NCBI RefSeq assembly: GCF_008831285.2
Contig: NC_045144.1
Location: forward strand, 25,125,716 to 25,189,715
From: Nymphaea colorata
Lineage: Eukaryota; Streptophyta; Magnoliopsida; Nymphaeales; Nymphaeaceae
Length of the DNA stretch: 64,000 nt
Direction: 5' to 3'
Positions 48,846-62,365 of the stretch are shown here, piece by piece. The notes under the pieces were generated by a model, which was given only the letters and a program-made list of their open reading frames with translations, did not search any database and was not told where the DNA came from. Position numbers and translations under genes: made by a program. Within the stretch, counting starts at the first letter, position 1; the number at the start of each line of letters is the position of its first letter.

Positions 48846-51335
48846 GCCCGCAAGCACATAAAAGAGCACAAACACGAGTTAGAGGTCCCTACTGCTGCAG
48901 GTGCCTAAAACGGATATTCTCTTATCGTGAATTTGATGGAGCAATCAGTTACCCATGAAGGGAAGCGACACGTTGAGTTTGGCACTTTCTGCATTTCAAA
49001 GAGATCAGTAAGTGCAAGGACCTGTTTCATTATTAGTAGATCTAAATCAGATAGTCATTCAATCAGCAAGGCCTTTTCCTTTCGTCCCTTTAATTCCATA
49101 CCATAATTATGTGGATTCGAGTGCTGAATGTGCCGAATTTAGATTGCTTTGGTTTTTCCGTTCACCCTCCTCTATGGTTGTTGCGGCTTCGTGGACTCGT
49201 GATTATCCAAAACAAGCACATAAAATGTGTGTGATTCCTATTCTCAAATGCATTTCAAGCTCAAACCTCTAATGGATAAGTTATTATTATCCACATGGTG
49301 CAACTGAAGCTTTCCCAATAAACATACTAATTATATGGAGTAGAAAAATTACTAGTTTGCAGAATTGCATACTTTCAGGGAAGTGGGATGTAATCTGTTT
49401 AAAATGTGCGCTTGGCTCTTTTCGGGTTTTTTTTCTTTTTTCTTTGGAACCGAATCTGATCTTCAATGTTTAGATTGTGGGAAGATATATGAATGTATAT
49501 CTTGTTCAGACGTGAGCACAATGCCTGGCAAGGAGTATTTGTTGCCGTCGCCATACTTGTCAGCATTATAGGTAGTTGTGGTGGAGTATCATCCATTATA
49601 CTGTTAAGATATATGCAAATTTGTCTTTTCATTAGAGTTGTTAAATGCTGCAGATCATTCTTTTGGGTATGGGCAAGCTCGATTTTGTAGACCTAGTTAT
49701 TGAAGTTTCATTAACTCTATAGTTTAAGTCTGACTCATTAGCCTGCTGGATGGATTTTATCGAACTTGCTGGCCATATATGGTAACCGTTCTGATGTTCA
49801 TTAGTCTACCAGAAATTACGAAGAAATATGAGTGGCAATGTGCCCGGCCATGAATCGATCCGATTAACATTATTGCATGTATTAAAGATGGACCCATGTG
49901 AACTAGTTTTTTGAAAGTAGTCACACTGTTGAGAATAGTTACCTATAAATGTGTCCATGTGTGCGTATATGATAACGGACATCCGTACTTCTATTTCGTG
50001 CTACTCATTTCCAAAATTCGTTTCAATATGTTATCAATTAGGGTTATTTTCTGTTTAAAAATATTTGAAGTTGAACGGTGTTCACAAAAACTGATACTTA
50101 AGAAGTGGACTACCCATGACCTTTTATAAAAGGAAAGTAAGTGGTAAAGATGGTGGATACCATTTTCGTAGACATCATTTGGTTTTTCCTTGTAAAAGAA
50201 CTGGGTTTAAGTTTCATGCTCAGTAGTAAAAAAAAATGAAAAGAAGAAACGTGGCTTGATCCTACGTCTCATGTGGCTATGTCCTTTATCACAAGTCGGA
50301 GATGTTGGTTCTCGTCAGTCAGTCAGGATCTTTTGAGACGGTCCATTGTTGTATGTAACAATCATGAGCCATCAACAGGTGGGATTAAATATGCGAACTC
50401 TGTGTGATCAAGTTCAATAGGTTGAAATTCGTATTAGGCTCTCGCACGGCTATGAATAGTGAGCTATTGCTTTGAATGTAGTCGACCCGTGGAGAGACAT
50501 TAATACTTGTCTGAGAGCTCACAGATAGATAGAAATTCCAGTGAACAGATTGTTTAACAACGTACGGTTCCATACATGTCAGAACTTGCGGTGGTGGATT
50601 TACAGGATCAAGTAGAATCAGTAACAAAAGCTGATAAAAAATTTCTCTTAAATACTCAAGTGGATAGGAACGCACCCTCATGCAAACAAGACCTGCTCAT
50701 TCACCTGAGGCAAGGGCTTCTTTTCCTTTCCATGAAGAGAGACCACACAAACTGGATCTTTCAAATGTGCAAGACATTAATACAATGCAAGCGACATTAA
50801 TACAATGCAAGCAGAGGCAGGGCAGGCCCTTATCAGATTATGCTAACAGAAAATTTGATTTGGGTGTTCAACTTTTGAACTAACTTGAGGTTCTAATTCG
50901 CCTTAGCCAGGTGAATAGAGTTCTCATTGGCTTATCAGCTCAATGTCCATAAGATAAAAGTGGACCAGAACTGGGCAGCTTGGATGAGGACAGCGCAGGT
51001 GAGAAAGCCCCAGTCCTCTTGAATCTATCTTGGTTGTGGGAGACCCTTTTCATAACTTGGACTTTCAAGATCAAGGGAACCTAACAGCCCAACTTGCGAT
51101 GAGCTTCCACATGCCCCTGGTTCAAGAACCAGATCCATGCAATATGCACGTCTGTTCTGACATAAGAAACTTCAATTGGAAGAAGGTAAACAAAGCGATG
51201 CTGATTGGCTGACAACATCCTCAAATTTCATAAATCATAGACACCGATTAGCAACAAGCAAATTTAATTTACAGATGAATAAATTCAATTGTATGATGAA
51301 ATTCTACATGTTGCGTTCATAGGTCCACGAGGGTA
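48846..51335. other. Convergent intergenic space between DUF1068 and UFD1-family genes
   Basis: The first 0.5 kb is probably the DUF1068 3' UTR. A 20-bp direct duplication (ACATTAATACAATGCAAGC) lies at about 50775-50814. No gene was seen. Confidence 0.45.
49317..49322 (+). terminator. Candidate polyadenylation signal of the DUF1068 gene
   Basis: AATAAA lies about 470 nt beyond the stop codon. It is the first clear canonical hexamer I saw downstream; the transcript end is not otherwise visible. Confidence 0.35.
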
Positions 51336-54300
51336 TCAATTCTTTTGGTGAACGGCAATCCTGTGTATCTCCATGTCCTTGAGCATGACAGAACGGCCAC
51401 AAGAATCGCAAGGCGCTGTTCTAGACCCACAGACACTCTCATGCTCTGAGAGCCCTCTCATCCTGTCACGAACATCTGAAGGAAAAGTGCCCGCAGGCAC
51501 CATGTCACCACAATAACGGCATGTTATCAAGCGCAGTGGACAAACAGATGACTGATGTATTACCTGTTACAGAAAAGGAATGTGTTATGAAGCAAAGAAG
51601 ATTTGTAGAACTCAATCTATGGAAGAGAATCAATTAAATTATACAATAAAATCAACTTGATGTAGTATTATGCATTCTCTCACCATAGCTTCCTGCTCCA
51701 GAGATACACCACATGCACAATACAGTGGTTCATGGAACACTTTCATGTGTTTCTCCATCTCTTCCCTGTGCAATGCCTTCCCACACTTTGTACAGTGAAC
51801 ATGACTTCTCGCTTCATCTTTTCTCAGAACCACCCCACAACCTTCTTGTGGACAAACAACATTGTGACGGCTGCAGTATGCCTCATGGAGCGCAATTGTC
51901 CTAGTGGGTATGTAATGGTGACAGTTGCTACACATCGAGCAATCAGTTTTGTCTGCAGAGGTGGAAGAAACTGCACGTTCTCCATGCCTTTGGTGGAGTT
52001 TCTCTTGAAGGGAAACTGAAACGTGGTACTTGCTTGATCCCTTGAATCCAAAAATACCAATGCTGTAGGTGCCAGATGTTAGTTCCTTATTGTCACCACC
52101 AAGAATCAATACCTTAGAACCCACATCATGAGATGACCATTCGTGCTGATGCTTGGATGGGAAGAGAACAGGATGCCTAGATACATAAAGATCCGTGTCC
52201 CCGCTGTTGATCTCAACATCTAATTTAACCTCAACAACGACGTTCTCATTGGATAATTTTGAAATAACATTATCACCAATGGAGAATTTGTAGTACTCGT
52301 ATCTTCCTTCCTCCACGGTTCCTGACTCCACCTTGCCTAGCACAAGTGCATTCAACAGGGGTTGATCCACCGATTCTGATGTTGAAGAAGGTTCAACTAT
52401 GTCGACTTCTACATCTGTTTCTAACACCGAAACACTAGAAGAGGGCTTAAGTTCAAGGACTTTCAACTTATAACTTAACCCTCCGTGGTTAACTGTAAGT
52501 ATGTCTCCTTGAGAAAGGGTTGCATGTTGACGAAGACTTGTCTCAAGAACAGCCTTGTGGTTGGGTATATCAGAGAATCCTATGGTATCAGGTTGTAGTT
52601 TTGCATATGTTCCTTTCGGTAACCTCACATAACGAACCTCAATTAAAGGGGTGTTGTCAACTGGAATCGGGAACAAATTGGTCCAAATATGAGGAGGAAG
52701 CTCAACTGAACCTTCTGCAGCAGTAAACTCAAGAACCCCACAGTGAGTAGTTCTGTTGTCTTCGTGTTTGGTGTCCGCTGAACTTAAAGCTTCTGAATTC
52801 CCTTGGTAGATCTTCAAAAGCTGGAAGAACATTGGTCCTTTATCCAGAGCACCTTGATCTGACAATTCTGAGAAGCATGATGGTGGTAGCTTAATCTTAT
52901 CACCATAGCCTTGGTAAGGGGCAGCTTCAAAAATACGGTAGAAAATAACTCCATTCCCAGCACGTAAGTTCTCCTCCATTTGTTGATTTGCCTGAGCGAC
53001 GATGAAAATTCAAAACCCTCATCATTTTAAACATTCAAATTATCAAATTTCATAGTCACAACTCTCAAAGGAAAGGAGTAACTGAAAAAACAAAAGTTTG
53101 AAGGGACCAAAACTTTTTCTCCAGAATATGAAAGCAGATACAATCATTTCAAGCAAAATCCATTAAAAAAATGAACTGAAATTCTGTGGAGATTGGATAA
53201 CAATGCCTTAGCAGGCTACTGAAAGTACCCTTAACTATGTTAGCATGGTCTTTTAGTTAATAAAAGGACCCAGAATAGTACCACTGCTTGTGATGTCGTG
53301 ACTTGGGAGGCCATTACTTAACAGCAAGAGAACATTGACTTCATTATTTAACTTGTAGTCATGGCAGATGAAAAATTCATTAGCACCAACAAGATGCTAT
53401 CCTTGGTTGACTAGGTCAGAAGATACAAAACCTAAAGACAAATGGTGAGGGAGGATCAGCACTCTCTCGTTCATTGCCCTACAAGTAAAGACATGTTTAA
53501 TACATCATTTTGAGAAAAATCTAAGAAACTTAGGTTACTTGTATATCTTTAGCCAGAATTTTCATATGCTTTCAGGTCATCTATTTTTCGATAAAGTCTA
53601 GGTAGCAAGAATACCATCTTAGCTCTCGTTTGCTATCCCGTATAATGAAATTATATTGGAATCTCACTGGAGTGGCTGTAGCCCAGATCTTCAGCTGCAC
53701 CAATGCGATTGACATACAAGAGCATACTTTGCTATAGGATGGAAGCTAGATGTAATCCCCCATATGCAGGGCAGCCTTAAGGCTTTTGCTAACCAGAGGC
53801 CAGCCCATATGCAGTTGATGATGGAACCGTCCTACCCAGTAGTAGCCTAAATCTTCAGCTGCACCTATGTGACTAACATTCAAGAGAACCCTTTACAGTA
53901 GAACAGAAGCTAGGTGTATTCCCCAATGCGGAAAAGGAGACCTCAAGGGATTTACTAAATACTAACCAAAGGTCGACGAATAAGCAGTAGATTGCATAGG
54001 GTCTGCATTTGTAAAACAAACAGTCAAAAAAGGTTACAGGATTCAAACAGATATTTGGTATGGGGTGCCCTTTGATTAGAATGGAAGAATGTTCACACTT
54101 TAACAGTGGTGCAAGGCTCTAACATACAGAACTTTTCACTTTCATTAGCAGCAATTATATTGACCATTAGTCAGTCCAAATCCATGAAAAAGCTCACCGT
54201 TCAGATGAAAACCATGGTGAATTTTCAATTATCTTTAACCCTTGAAAGGTTTTGCTAGCTATCCAGATGAAACGACTGGTTTTTGAGGTGCACTCGATGT

Positions 54301-54940
54301 CCGTCCGGTAAGTTACTCGACTTCTCAGTACATTCTACATATCTTTTCAAGACAGAGTCGCCAGAAGCACGTATGATATTGATCATAAATGCGTAGCAGT
54401 ATTAATATATCGCAATACGCATACATTCGTATTAGGTTAACGGAGAGATCCTCCTATTTTGACAAGGAAAAATGAATACCCAAATCCCATAAACTCCAAA
54501 AAATTCTAAAAGAAGTAAGAAAAATATGGAATTACACACATACCATGAAGGAACTAACAGAACACACGAAGAGGCATCGAACGTTAATCTAAAACAATAA
54601 TTCAACTCGATCACAACTTTCCGGATAAACAATAATTTCTAATGATATCCCAAATTCGAACGACTTGGGGATCAGACGCCATTCATCATCAATCCTGAAA
54701 CGGGGAATTCTTAATCGGGTAGAAGAAGGTGTGGGTGTTGGAAGAGTGCCGTCTTACCACGATCTGTGCTTGGGCGGCTTCGATCCTGCGGGCCCTCTGG
54801 GCGGCCTCGAGGGCGTCGCGCTGTCGGGCGGCCTCGGCCTTGGCCCTCCGCTCGCGCTCGAGTTTCAACCTAGCCTTCTCCTTCCTCTGCCTCTGCTCTC
54901 TCTCCAGCTTCTCCCTCGCCGCCCTCAACTCGAAATCCAT
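51336..54940 (-). CDS. UFD1-domain protein with C-terminal zinc fingers, 3 exons
   Basis: On the minus strand the exons are 54940-54758, 52991-51684 and 51563-51336. All introns are GT-AG in phase 0, giving 572 codons plus stop. Exon 1 encodes a highly charged helix, probably a coiled coil (MDFELRAAREKLEREQRQRK). Exon 2 opens with ANQQ and enters a UFD1 domain (about residues 70-260: GDKIKLPPSCFSELSDQGAL, FTAAEGSVELPPHIWTNLFP). A less conserved middle part follows. From about residue 405 there are repeated Cys/His fingers of TRAF/XAF1 type (CSMCSNCHHYIPTRTIALHE, YCACG, CRYCGDMVPAG, APCDSCGRSVML). Domain order and length match the plant family of Arabidopsis At4g15420 (561 residues). UFD1 domains bind ubiquitin and p97/CDC48 partners in degradation; the substrate of this subfamily is not known. 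Without exon 1 the frame would start falsely at the internal Met at 52979. Confidence 0.92.
53678..53995. repeat. Tandem imperfect duplication inside intron 1 of the UFD1-family gene
   Basis: Two diverged copies of a roughly 160-bp unit (about 53678-53835 and 53842-53995) share ATCTTCAGCTGCACC, then CAAGAG and GAAGCTAG, in the same order. The intron (52992-54757) otherwise shows nothing recognisable. Confidence 0.65.
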
Positions 54941-55050
54941 CTCTCTCTCTCGCTCGCTCGCTCGCTCGCTCGATGAACAAAGGTTTCTTGAAGTTCAAGA
55001 CAAACGAGGCTCCAGAGTGCCAAACAAAAATTCCCTCCCCCTCTCTTATG

Positions 55051-55059
55051 TATATATAT
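55051..55059 (-). promoter_or_regulatory. TATA-like box of the UFD1-family gene
   Basis: On the minus strand TATATATA lies about 110 bp before the start codon, followed by a leader with (CGAG)n at about 54949-54971. Because the region is also a simple repeat (TA next to GA), the TATA call is tentative. Confidence 0.4.
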
Positions 55060-55976
55060 GCAGAGAGAGAGGGAGAGAGAGAGATTAACGTTAGCAAGGT
55101 AGCGCGAGAGAGAAGCTTCTAGACGCTCACTGGTCTTCAATGGCGGTCAAAGATAAGCGAGCTGCTGGTGCGTGGACGGCTCCATCCCTCACTCACGGAT
55201 CGACGCGTTAATCTGGGTTTTGGTGTACAGATTGTGCTTAGAGGAAGGAATCCGTTAATCAATAATGTCAATAAATTTGGTTTAGATCTGATATCTCGAT
55301 CGAACCACGTAAAAGAATAGATATCGTAAAAGCTTTGAGATTTGATTAAAAATTCGAATAAAAATCAGATATAAAAAATAGCATCCAACCGAATTTGGAT
55401 TTAAGCAAATATTGATAAGATTCGGATCTTCTGCTCAAATATATACCAGGTTTGTTAGTTTTTGTATTCAAATTTGACATTTGAGTCCTAACCAAAACAT
55501 TATCACAAAATGGATATTCTAACCTCGCTATATATCTAATTACCTAATCTGGTTCCTGATATGGTTTTTTTGTGAGTAGGAAGAATATTTGATCATATCG
55601 CTTAAAAGAGAGTTGAAGCTCTTATCCAACCTCTTGCCGCAATAGGGTACAAGGCTTACTTTGGTGTTTTGAGGTATCGTCTCCACTATGCTTCAACTTG
55701 CATGTTGGTCATCTCTTAATTGCAGCGCAGAAAGTTAAAGACGTGAATATTCAAAACAAAAATTGACCACCTATATATACACAAAAGTATAAATTGAATA
55801 ATCATAATATTGCTACATTTTTATCCAATACAACCCATTTTCCTTCCTTTTCTTTCACCCCCTTTCCCCCCAAAGCCAACCTCTCTATGAGAAAAAAAAT
55901 TCTTCTTCTCCTTCGCAACAAAAGAAGGCTAGTGGAAGATGTGGGCAATAGACCAAAGGGGTCCGGCGAGGCGAAC

Positions 55977-56149
55977 CAATGGCAGAGCCAGAAATTTTTT
56001 GTTATGGAGTACTGTTATATAAATTCTCATTTTTGAAGGCGCATAACGTATATAAAGAAGTAAATAATTGTAAAAAATCTATTTAAAAATATGTAAAAAT
56101 AAATAAAAAAATTGTTGCTGGCATGGGCAACTGCCCACATGCTCCACTG
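55977..56149. mobile_element. CAGTGGCGGAGC-family hAT-like MITE
   Basis: Starts CAATGGCAGAGCCAG and ends GCTCCACTG, with the GGGCAACTGCCCAC palindrome near the right end. Nearby GAGGCGAA and GAAGCGAA may be the target duplication if the ends are shifted by one or two bases. Confidence 0.5.
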
Positions 56150-56760
56150 CCGAAGCGAAGCTCACGTTAGATTAAGGGGAGGACTCAACACCAAGGGTGT
56201 GCACATAAGGAGGTTCGATTCTTTACATCTCAAGTCTACAAACACCCTAGACGGCTTCATAGCAATTCTTATGGTGTGCTCCTTCGTCTCCTCTGTTGCT
56301 TGGCCATGGAGTCCATTAGGCTGTGATGCAAGACAGATTAAGATTAACGAGTCTAAAACTAAACTTAGCACTAACTGAAACTCAAGCAAATAACTAACAA
56401 AAGGAAGATTAGAAGACAACCAAGAAAGAGCTTGCAATTTCATTTTTTTTCAACTTTCAACTCTTTTACAAAATGAACCCACGTCCTTTTATATGGAGAA
56501 AAGGATAGATTGTGGATCTGGATCCATTAACAGAGGTTCAAACTTATCTAGATCTAGTTACAAAAATATGGATCTTGTATAATGTACATGTAGAAAATTA
56601 GCAGTAAATTTGATGAAGTATTTGGTTCTTGGCTTCTTTCCTCCTATAACAACATAAACATGGATTTTAAAATTGCAAAGAATGTTCTTAATATGAATAA
56701 TAAAATGCAGTTAATGCATTATCAAATAACTCAATGTATCATTAAAGGAGCTTGCTCTAA

Positions 56761-57164
56761 TACGGGGTGATGAGCTTTTTGGGGTGCCCCTCAAGAAACT
56801 CGCTCACAAGAAACTTGTAGGAGCAATATAATCGACAAACTCGTTTGAATAGAATTGGTATTCATCATTAGTTGTTGAGTTCGAGTTCGACAAACTCGTT
56901 TAAACTCAAACTTGACTTTATTAAGGCTCGACAAACTCATAAACGCGTTTGAATATATCGACTTGATTAAGGCTCAACAAACTCAATTAAGGCTCGAGCT
57001 CGACTCGGCAGTTACATGTTGAGTTCGAACTCAACTCGAATATTTGAACGAGTCGACTCATGAACTCAAGCTCGACTCATTAAGCAAATAACTCGGCTTG
57101 AACTTGTTCACGAGCCGAGCTTTAACTAGTTGAGCTCGACTCGTTGTTCACCTATAGTTACTGA
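56761..57164. mobile_element. GAGCTCGAG-family hAT-like element, degraded
   Basis: Ends CTCGACTCGTTGTTCACCTATA, the reverse complement of the left terminus at 63061, with repeated ACAAACTCGTTT words. The left end (TACGGGGTGA) is a guess and no target duplication is visible. Confidence 0.45.
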
Positions 57165-57795
57165 TGTTTGTGTGACATTAGGACCAACAAGTTGATATGA
57201 GCTTCAAGAGGCGTAGCTCAACCGATCAGCGAGACTACTCACACTCAAGGGGATCCAAAGTTTGAACTCATGATTGATGTCACACTTTTGTTTGTTACTT
57301 ATGTGGGTTGTGAATAGTGGCAAACATGACACTCGAGTTGAATGATGTACCATATGTCTACCTAAGCTTGAAGATACAAGGCCAACATTGCCTTGTGGGT
57401 TTTATGCTGAAAGTGGTTTTCAAATATGTAATGAAAAAGTAACCTTTTTTGTTTTTTCATGTGCATCACAATAAGTGAAAGCTTGACACTTTGTAGCACT
57501 GTAAATATTTCTTCTTCCTCTTTAGAATAAAAAAAAATCAATTATATACTTTAAAATTTATGTGTCGTTCATCTATCCATCAAAATTTGGAAATTCACTT
57601 TAAAATTGTTCGTTGGTATCTTTTTGTATACAATGGTAAAACATTTGATGATTAAAACAAAAGCTGATTCATTATTAAAAAATTTATCAACATATTCACA
57701 TATATAAGCTAATTTGATTATATTTTTAGCGTTGGTTCTTAATAGACACTCACAGACTACAAACCATCCCATCCACATACTAATAGAGAGATAAC

Positions 57796-58211
57796 TAAGG
57801 ATGTCAACACATCGGATTCGAATCGAATATATCCTTTTTCGGATTCGAATTCGAATAAAGAAAAGTCATATTCAAATCTGAATCCAAATTCCAATTTTAC
57901 AATCTGAATATGATCCAAATCTAATTTTTATATTTATATCTGAATCCGAATCCGAATTTTGAACTGATTTTTTGTGAATTTTCAAAATTTAATGACATTA
58001 TATACAAGACATTTGTCTAAAAATGAATCTGGTCCAAATCCATACCCGAATCCAATCAGATCTTTATGTATATATGAATCCAAATCCGATCGGATGTCAT
58101 TTATTAAATCTGAATCCGATCCGATTACTTAATCAGATATTAAATTTGTTTTCCATATCCGATGTTTTCAGATTAGTCGGATATCCGATATCGGATATAT
58201 TGACGTCCCTA
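57796..58211. mobile_element. hAT element of the GGATTCGAAT type, 416 bp
   Basis: Starts TAAGGATGTCAAC and ends ATTGACGTCCCTA, inverted termini. The flanks GAGATAAC (57788-57795) and GAGGTAAC (58212-58219) match at 7 of 8. The interior has many ATCCGAATCC and GGATATCC words. A related right end occurs at 60761 (TTGACATCCCCA). Confidence 0.72.
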
Positions 58212-58472
58212 GAGGTAACATCACTTACAAAGAGATTTTTACGAAAGACCGACCTTCCCCAAAACAACCATCATAAATGGCCATAAATCCTGGAAACCAA
58301 CTCTCATTCAAAACTTCTTGTTATGGATGAGAAAAGTCATAAAAAACTGAAAAGTTCAGAATTTTAGGTTGCATTTGATAGTCTCATATCCAAAATTTAA
58401 GGTTGTATTAAAAAATGTACTTTTGAAAGATTCCCACTTTGTATGTCACATTGTAAAAAAATCGTGGACTTA

Positions 58473-58949
58473 GGGTTCGTTTGATTGTCGGGTGAAATTT
58501 GAAGGAAGGGGTGAAATCTGTACGGGCGGGTGAAATTTGATCCGTCTGTCTCACGCCGTATCAAACGGCGTGAAATTTCACATGTTTAAATGTTATTTGA
58601 TCGGGTGAAATTTCACCCGATCGACGGCTCCTAGCCGAACGACGCGCAAAGCCTCTTTCTTCTCCGTGAGCTCCCTGCGCGTCGTCCAGTCGGGAGCTCC
58701 CTGGCTTCAGTGTTCTTGATGTTCCATGGATGTCCAACCAATTCGGGGTTTGATTGATGTTGGATGTCATCCTGTAAATGCTTTCTGAGTTGTTCGTTGA
58801 CCTGGATTCAAGATTGAACATTGCCTTCGTTTGTTTTTTTTATTTGTTTTTCACAATATCGTAATATATGTCCTTTATATTACCAATTATTTGCTTTTTT
58901 CATGATAACTATAATGGACAAGAGGATGTCCTGTGCATCAAACGGGCCC
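58473..58949. mobile_element. Tourist-like (PIF/Harbinger) MITE with TTA target duplication
   Basis: Starts GGGTTCGTTTGATTG and ends GCATCAAACGGGCCC; the 13-bp ends match at 11 positions. TTA lies at 58470-58472 and 58950-58952. Inside is a palindromic set of GGGTGAAATTT and AAATTTCACCC words. The flanks look like another copy of the GGCGTTTGATTA family, so this is probably a nested insertion. Confidence 0.68.
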
Positions 58950-59344
58950 TTAAAGTGATTCAGAGAGGGAGGTTCCGACCTTAAATCCGCACATCTGGAA
59001 CACTAGTGATCTCATATCACTGTGGAAATGACATCCATAATTACATATGTTTCCTTCAACAAGAATATAAAATTATTAGATCATGTATCTTGGAGCATGC
59101 TTTCTAAAGACAAGTTGTTGCTCTTATCAAATGAGATATATATTCTCTCTATGACACTTGTGTCCACCTTCTCTTAAATTATTGGCTTGACCACTAAATT
59201 ATTGCCACACATTTCGCCAACTAAATGGAGTTACCTCACACCCTTGCGCATCCACATATATATACTAAAAGAGAAAGAAAAAGGGGTTGAGATATTTTTA
59301 ATTTTTTTTTACAAATTTTAGGTTTTTAACTTTTTTATAATTCC

Positions 59345-60205
59345 TTTTTGTCCTAAACAATTTTTTTTTGTTACTTAAACGGGCATATTTTGATCAATTC
59401 ACACCCCAATATACAACATATAACCTCAAAAAAAAACTTTTTTTTTTGTTACTTAAACGAGCGTATTATTGATCTTGGATCCCCACCGTTAGATTATTAA
59501 AGGCCGTTAATATCGTCGCGTTGATGTTAACGTTAAATTGACTGTCGGCAAAGGAAAGAAAAAGTTTCACTCGGGGTGTCAACGGACACCCTTTTAAAAG
59601 TACATTTATTTAAGAAAAGGAAGGAAAAAAAAATGGTGCATGACGTGAAGCAATGGGATCCCACACCTTTCCCTTTTTAGAATTCAATAAAAAAAATATT
59701 ATTGAAAAAATAATAAGATAATAATCCAAGTTAAAGTGCAATTTTCTTTCTAATAATCCAAGTTAAAGTGCAATTTTCTTTCCGTGTTAAAGTGAGATAA
59801 AAAAAAAAAGATTTTTGTCCTAAAAAAAAATTTTTTTTGTTACTTAAACGGGCATATTTTGGTCAATATATAACATATAACCTCCAAAACAAAAATCTTT
59901 TTTTTTTTGTTACTTAAACGGCCATATTATTGATCTTGGATCCCCACCGTTAGATTATTAAAGGCCGTAATATGGTCGCGTTGATGTTAACGTTAAATTG
60001 ACTGTCGGCAACAGAACAAAAAAGTATCACTGGGGGTGTCAACGAACACCCTTTTAAAAGTACATTTATTTAAGAAGGGAAAAAAAAGATGCATTACCAA
60101 TGGGATCCCACACCTTTCCCTTTTTAGAATTCAATAAAAAAAATAAAAAATATATTATTAAAAAATAATAGGATAATAATCCAAGTTAAGGTGCAATTTT
60201 CTTTG
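59345..60205. repeat. Tandem duplication, about 0.45-kb unit, two copies
   Basis: Copy A (about 59345-59785) and copy B (about 59815-60205) share long matches such as GATCTTGGATCCCCACCGTT, GTTGATGTTAACGTTAAATT and CAATGGGATCCCACACCTTT. Identity looks high, so the event is recent relative to the surrounding repeats. Copy A ends with its own 30-bp direct duplication (CCAAGTTAAAGTGCAATTTT twice, near 59727 and 59757). No coding capacity. Confidence 0.88.
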
Positions 60206-62284
60206 GAAAGATTAGTCCAACGACCCAACTACATCCTTATCTCACTTGGGTAATTTAATAAATGAAAAAATGTAGTTGAAACTTATGAAAAATGCGAACA
60301 TAATTTGATTTTGGGGTCCAGTAGAGTTTGAACTAAGTCCAATAAAAGAAAAATGTAAACATAATTTGATTTAAAGCTTATGGGCAGATTGTGTGACCTC
60401 CTTCAACTTAAGATCCCAAAATTCGCAAACTTTAATATATTTTATTTGGATGGGATATCCAATCAAATCATCCTGACAAAATTGGATATGAAAAAAAATT
60501 AATATCTAATTAAGAAATCGAGTTTGATTTAGGTTTAAAAAATGATATCATATGGGATTTGGATTCAGACTGTCCATAGCCAATGTTCTTACATTTTGAA
60601 ATTTGGGTAGATTCGATTCAAAATTTGGATTCAGATTCATATATGAATGTAAAATTAGATTCGAATAATGAAATTGAATTTTATATTTGGATATGAATTT
60701 TCTTCATTCGTACGTGGATGTGAATTTGAATTTGAATATATCAATATGTGTATGAACCCAATTCATTGACATCCCCAATCCGAACTCATTTTAGACATCA
60801 GTATCATAATACACTATCTAAATCAAGATGATGTATCACGTGAATGTACAATTGACAAGCATTAATTAAATTAGGGGCAGATAAGGGTCAATTTCATTTA
60901 ACCTTTATGAGAGCATTGGATAGCCTTTTCCAAAGGAATTTTATTTAGAATATAGGAATTTTTTTTGAAAGAGAAAAATTTTCATTTTTCCGCCTGCCCT
61001 TTTTTACAAGAATAACGTGAAAAGCAAAAAAGATTAAAAATTTACAAAAAGACGCTTAGTATTTGAGTGAATAACAAATCCCGTTCAACTTTTTAAAGTC
61101 TACAAATTGATGGTTAACTTTTGAGAGAAATATTAACAAAAACAACATCAATGATCAATTTTGTTAATATAAAATGACAAAACTTTTTCCTGAAAAAAAA
61201 GGTACTTTTTGATAATTTGCGTCAAAAAACTAATATTTTTATTGTAATTGGCTCTTTAAGAATTTCTTTCAAAAAGTCGAGCATGTTGTTAGCTTTTCAA
61301 AGTTGACAAATTATTTGTTAGTTGTCCAAAACTTAAGCCCACTTTTACATTTTTTCCTTCAGAAATATAAATTAAAGTGATAAAATGCAATCTAGCGATA
61401 AATGGGGTAATATTGAAAAGAGAGAGACTACAATTTTTTTTTCTTATTTCTCGAACTAACATAAATTCACTTGAGTCGCTTTTTAACATAATCACAAATA
61501 ACAGCTCTAAGTTTTATAAGCGAGATTTTTTTCGAGTTTTTTCGAGTATAATACCGTGATTTTTTTAAAACAAAAAAAATGCAATAAATTTTTAAAAAAA
61601 TTAAAAAACTAAAAATAAAGAGAAAGTAAAATAAGTGAGAAACTAATAACACAAACATTTGCAAAAAATAAAAAATAAAAAAATGTTTGATATTAAAAAA
61701 AGTGAAAAAAACGCTTTAAAACGCATTTTTATTCGTTTTTTTTTTCAAGAAAACAAAACGGCCATTTGATTTATCACAGTTTTTTCTGTTTTTTTTCAAA
61801 AAAATGCGTTTTTTTATATTTTTCTAAAATTAAACAAAAGGCAGGTCTAAAAATAAAAGAAATCTCAATTTTTTTAATAACAAATTGATAACTAATGTCA
61901 ATCAAGCTAATTAGATATCAAGGATCCAAATGGGGCCTACTCCGCCACGAATCAATGGAAAGAACAATTATTTATTAGATAATGCTGATCCTCATTCCTA
62001 TAAAAAAATTCCAAGAAAACAAAAATGCTTTCCATAGACAGAGACGTGATCGTTTAGAACTCGCAGCATTGTAGGACCAAATCCATGACAAATGGATAGT
62101 GATTGCTTTGGTTCTATCTTCAAACATGAAAGTGCTCCACCAGTAACCCTGATGTTGATACTTTGCAAAAAAAAAAAAAATGTGATTAGTTTTTTATAAA
62201 CAAACAACAATATTATATATAATCATTTCTTTGGTTCTTTAAATAAAAAGTTACATACAGGAGCCTTGTTTATTATTTTAATGG

Positions 62285-62365
<81 letters not shown>

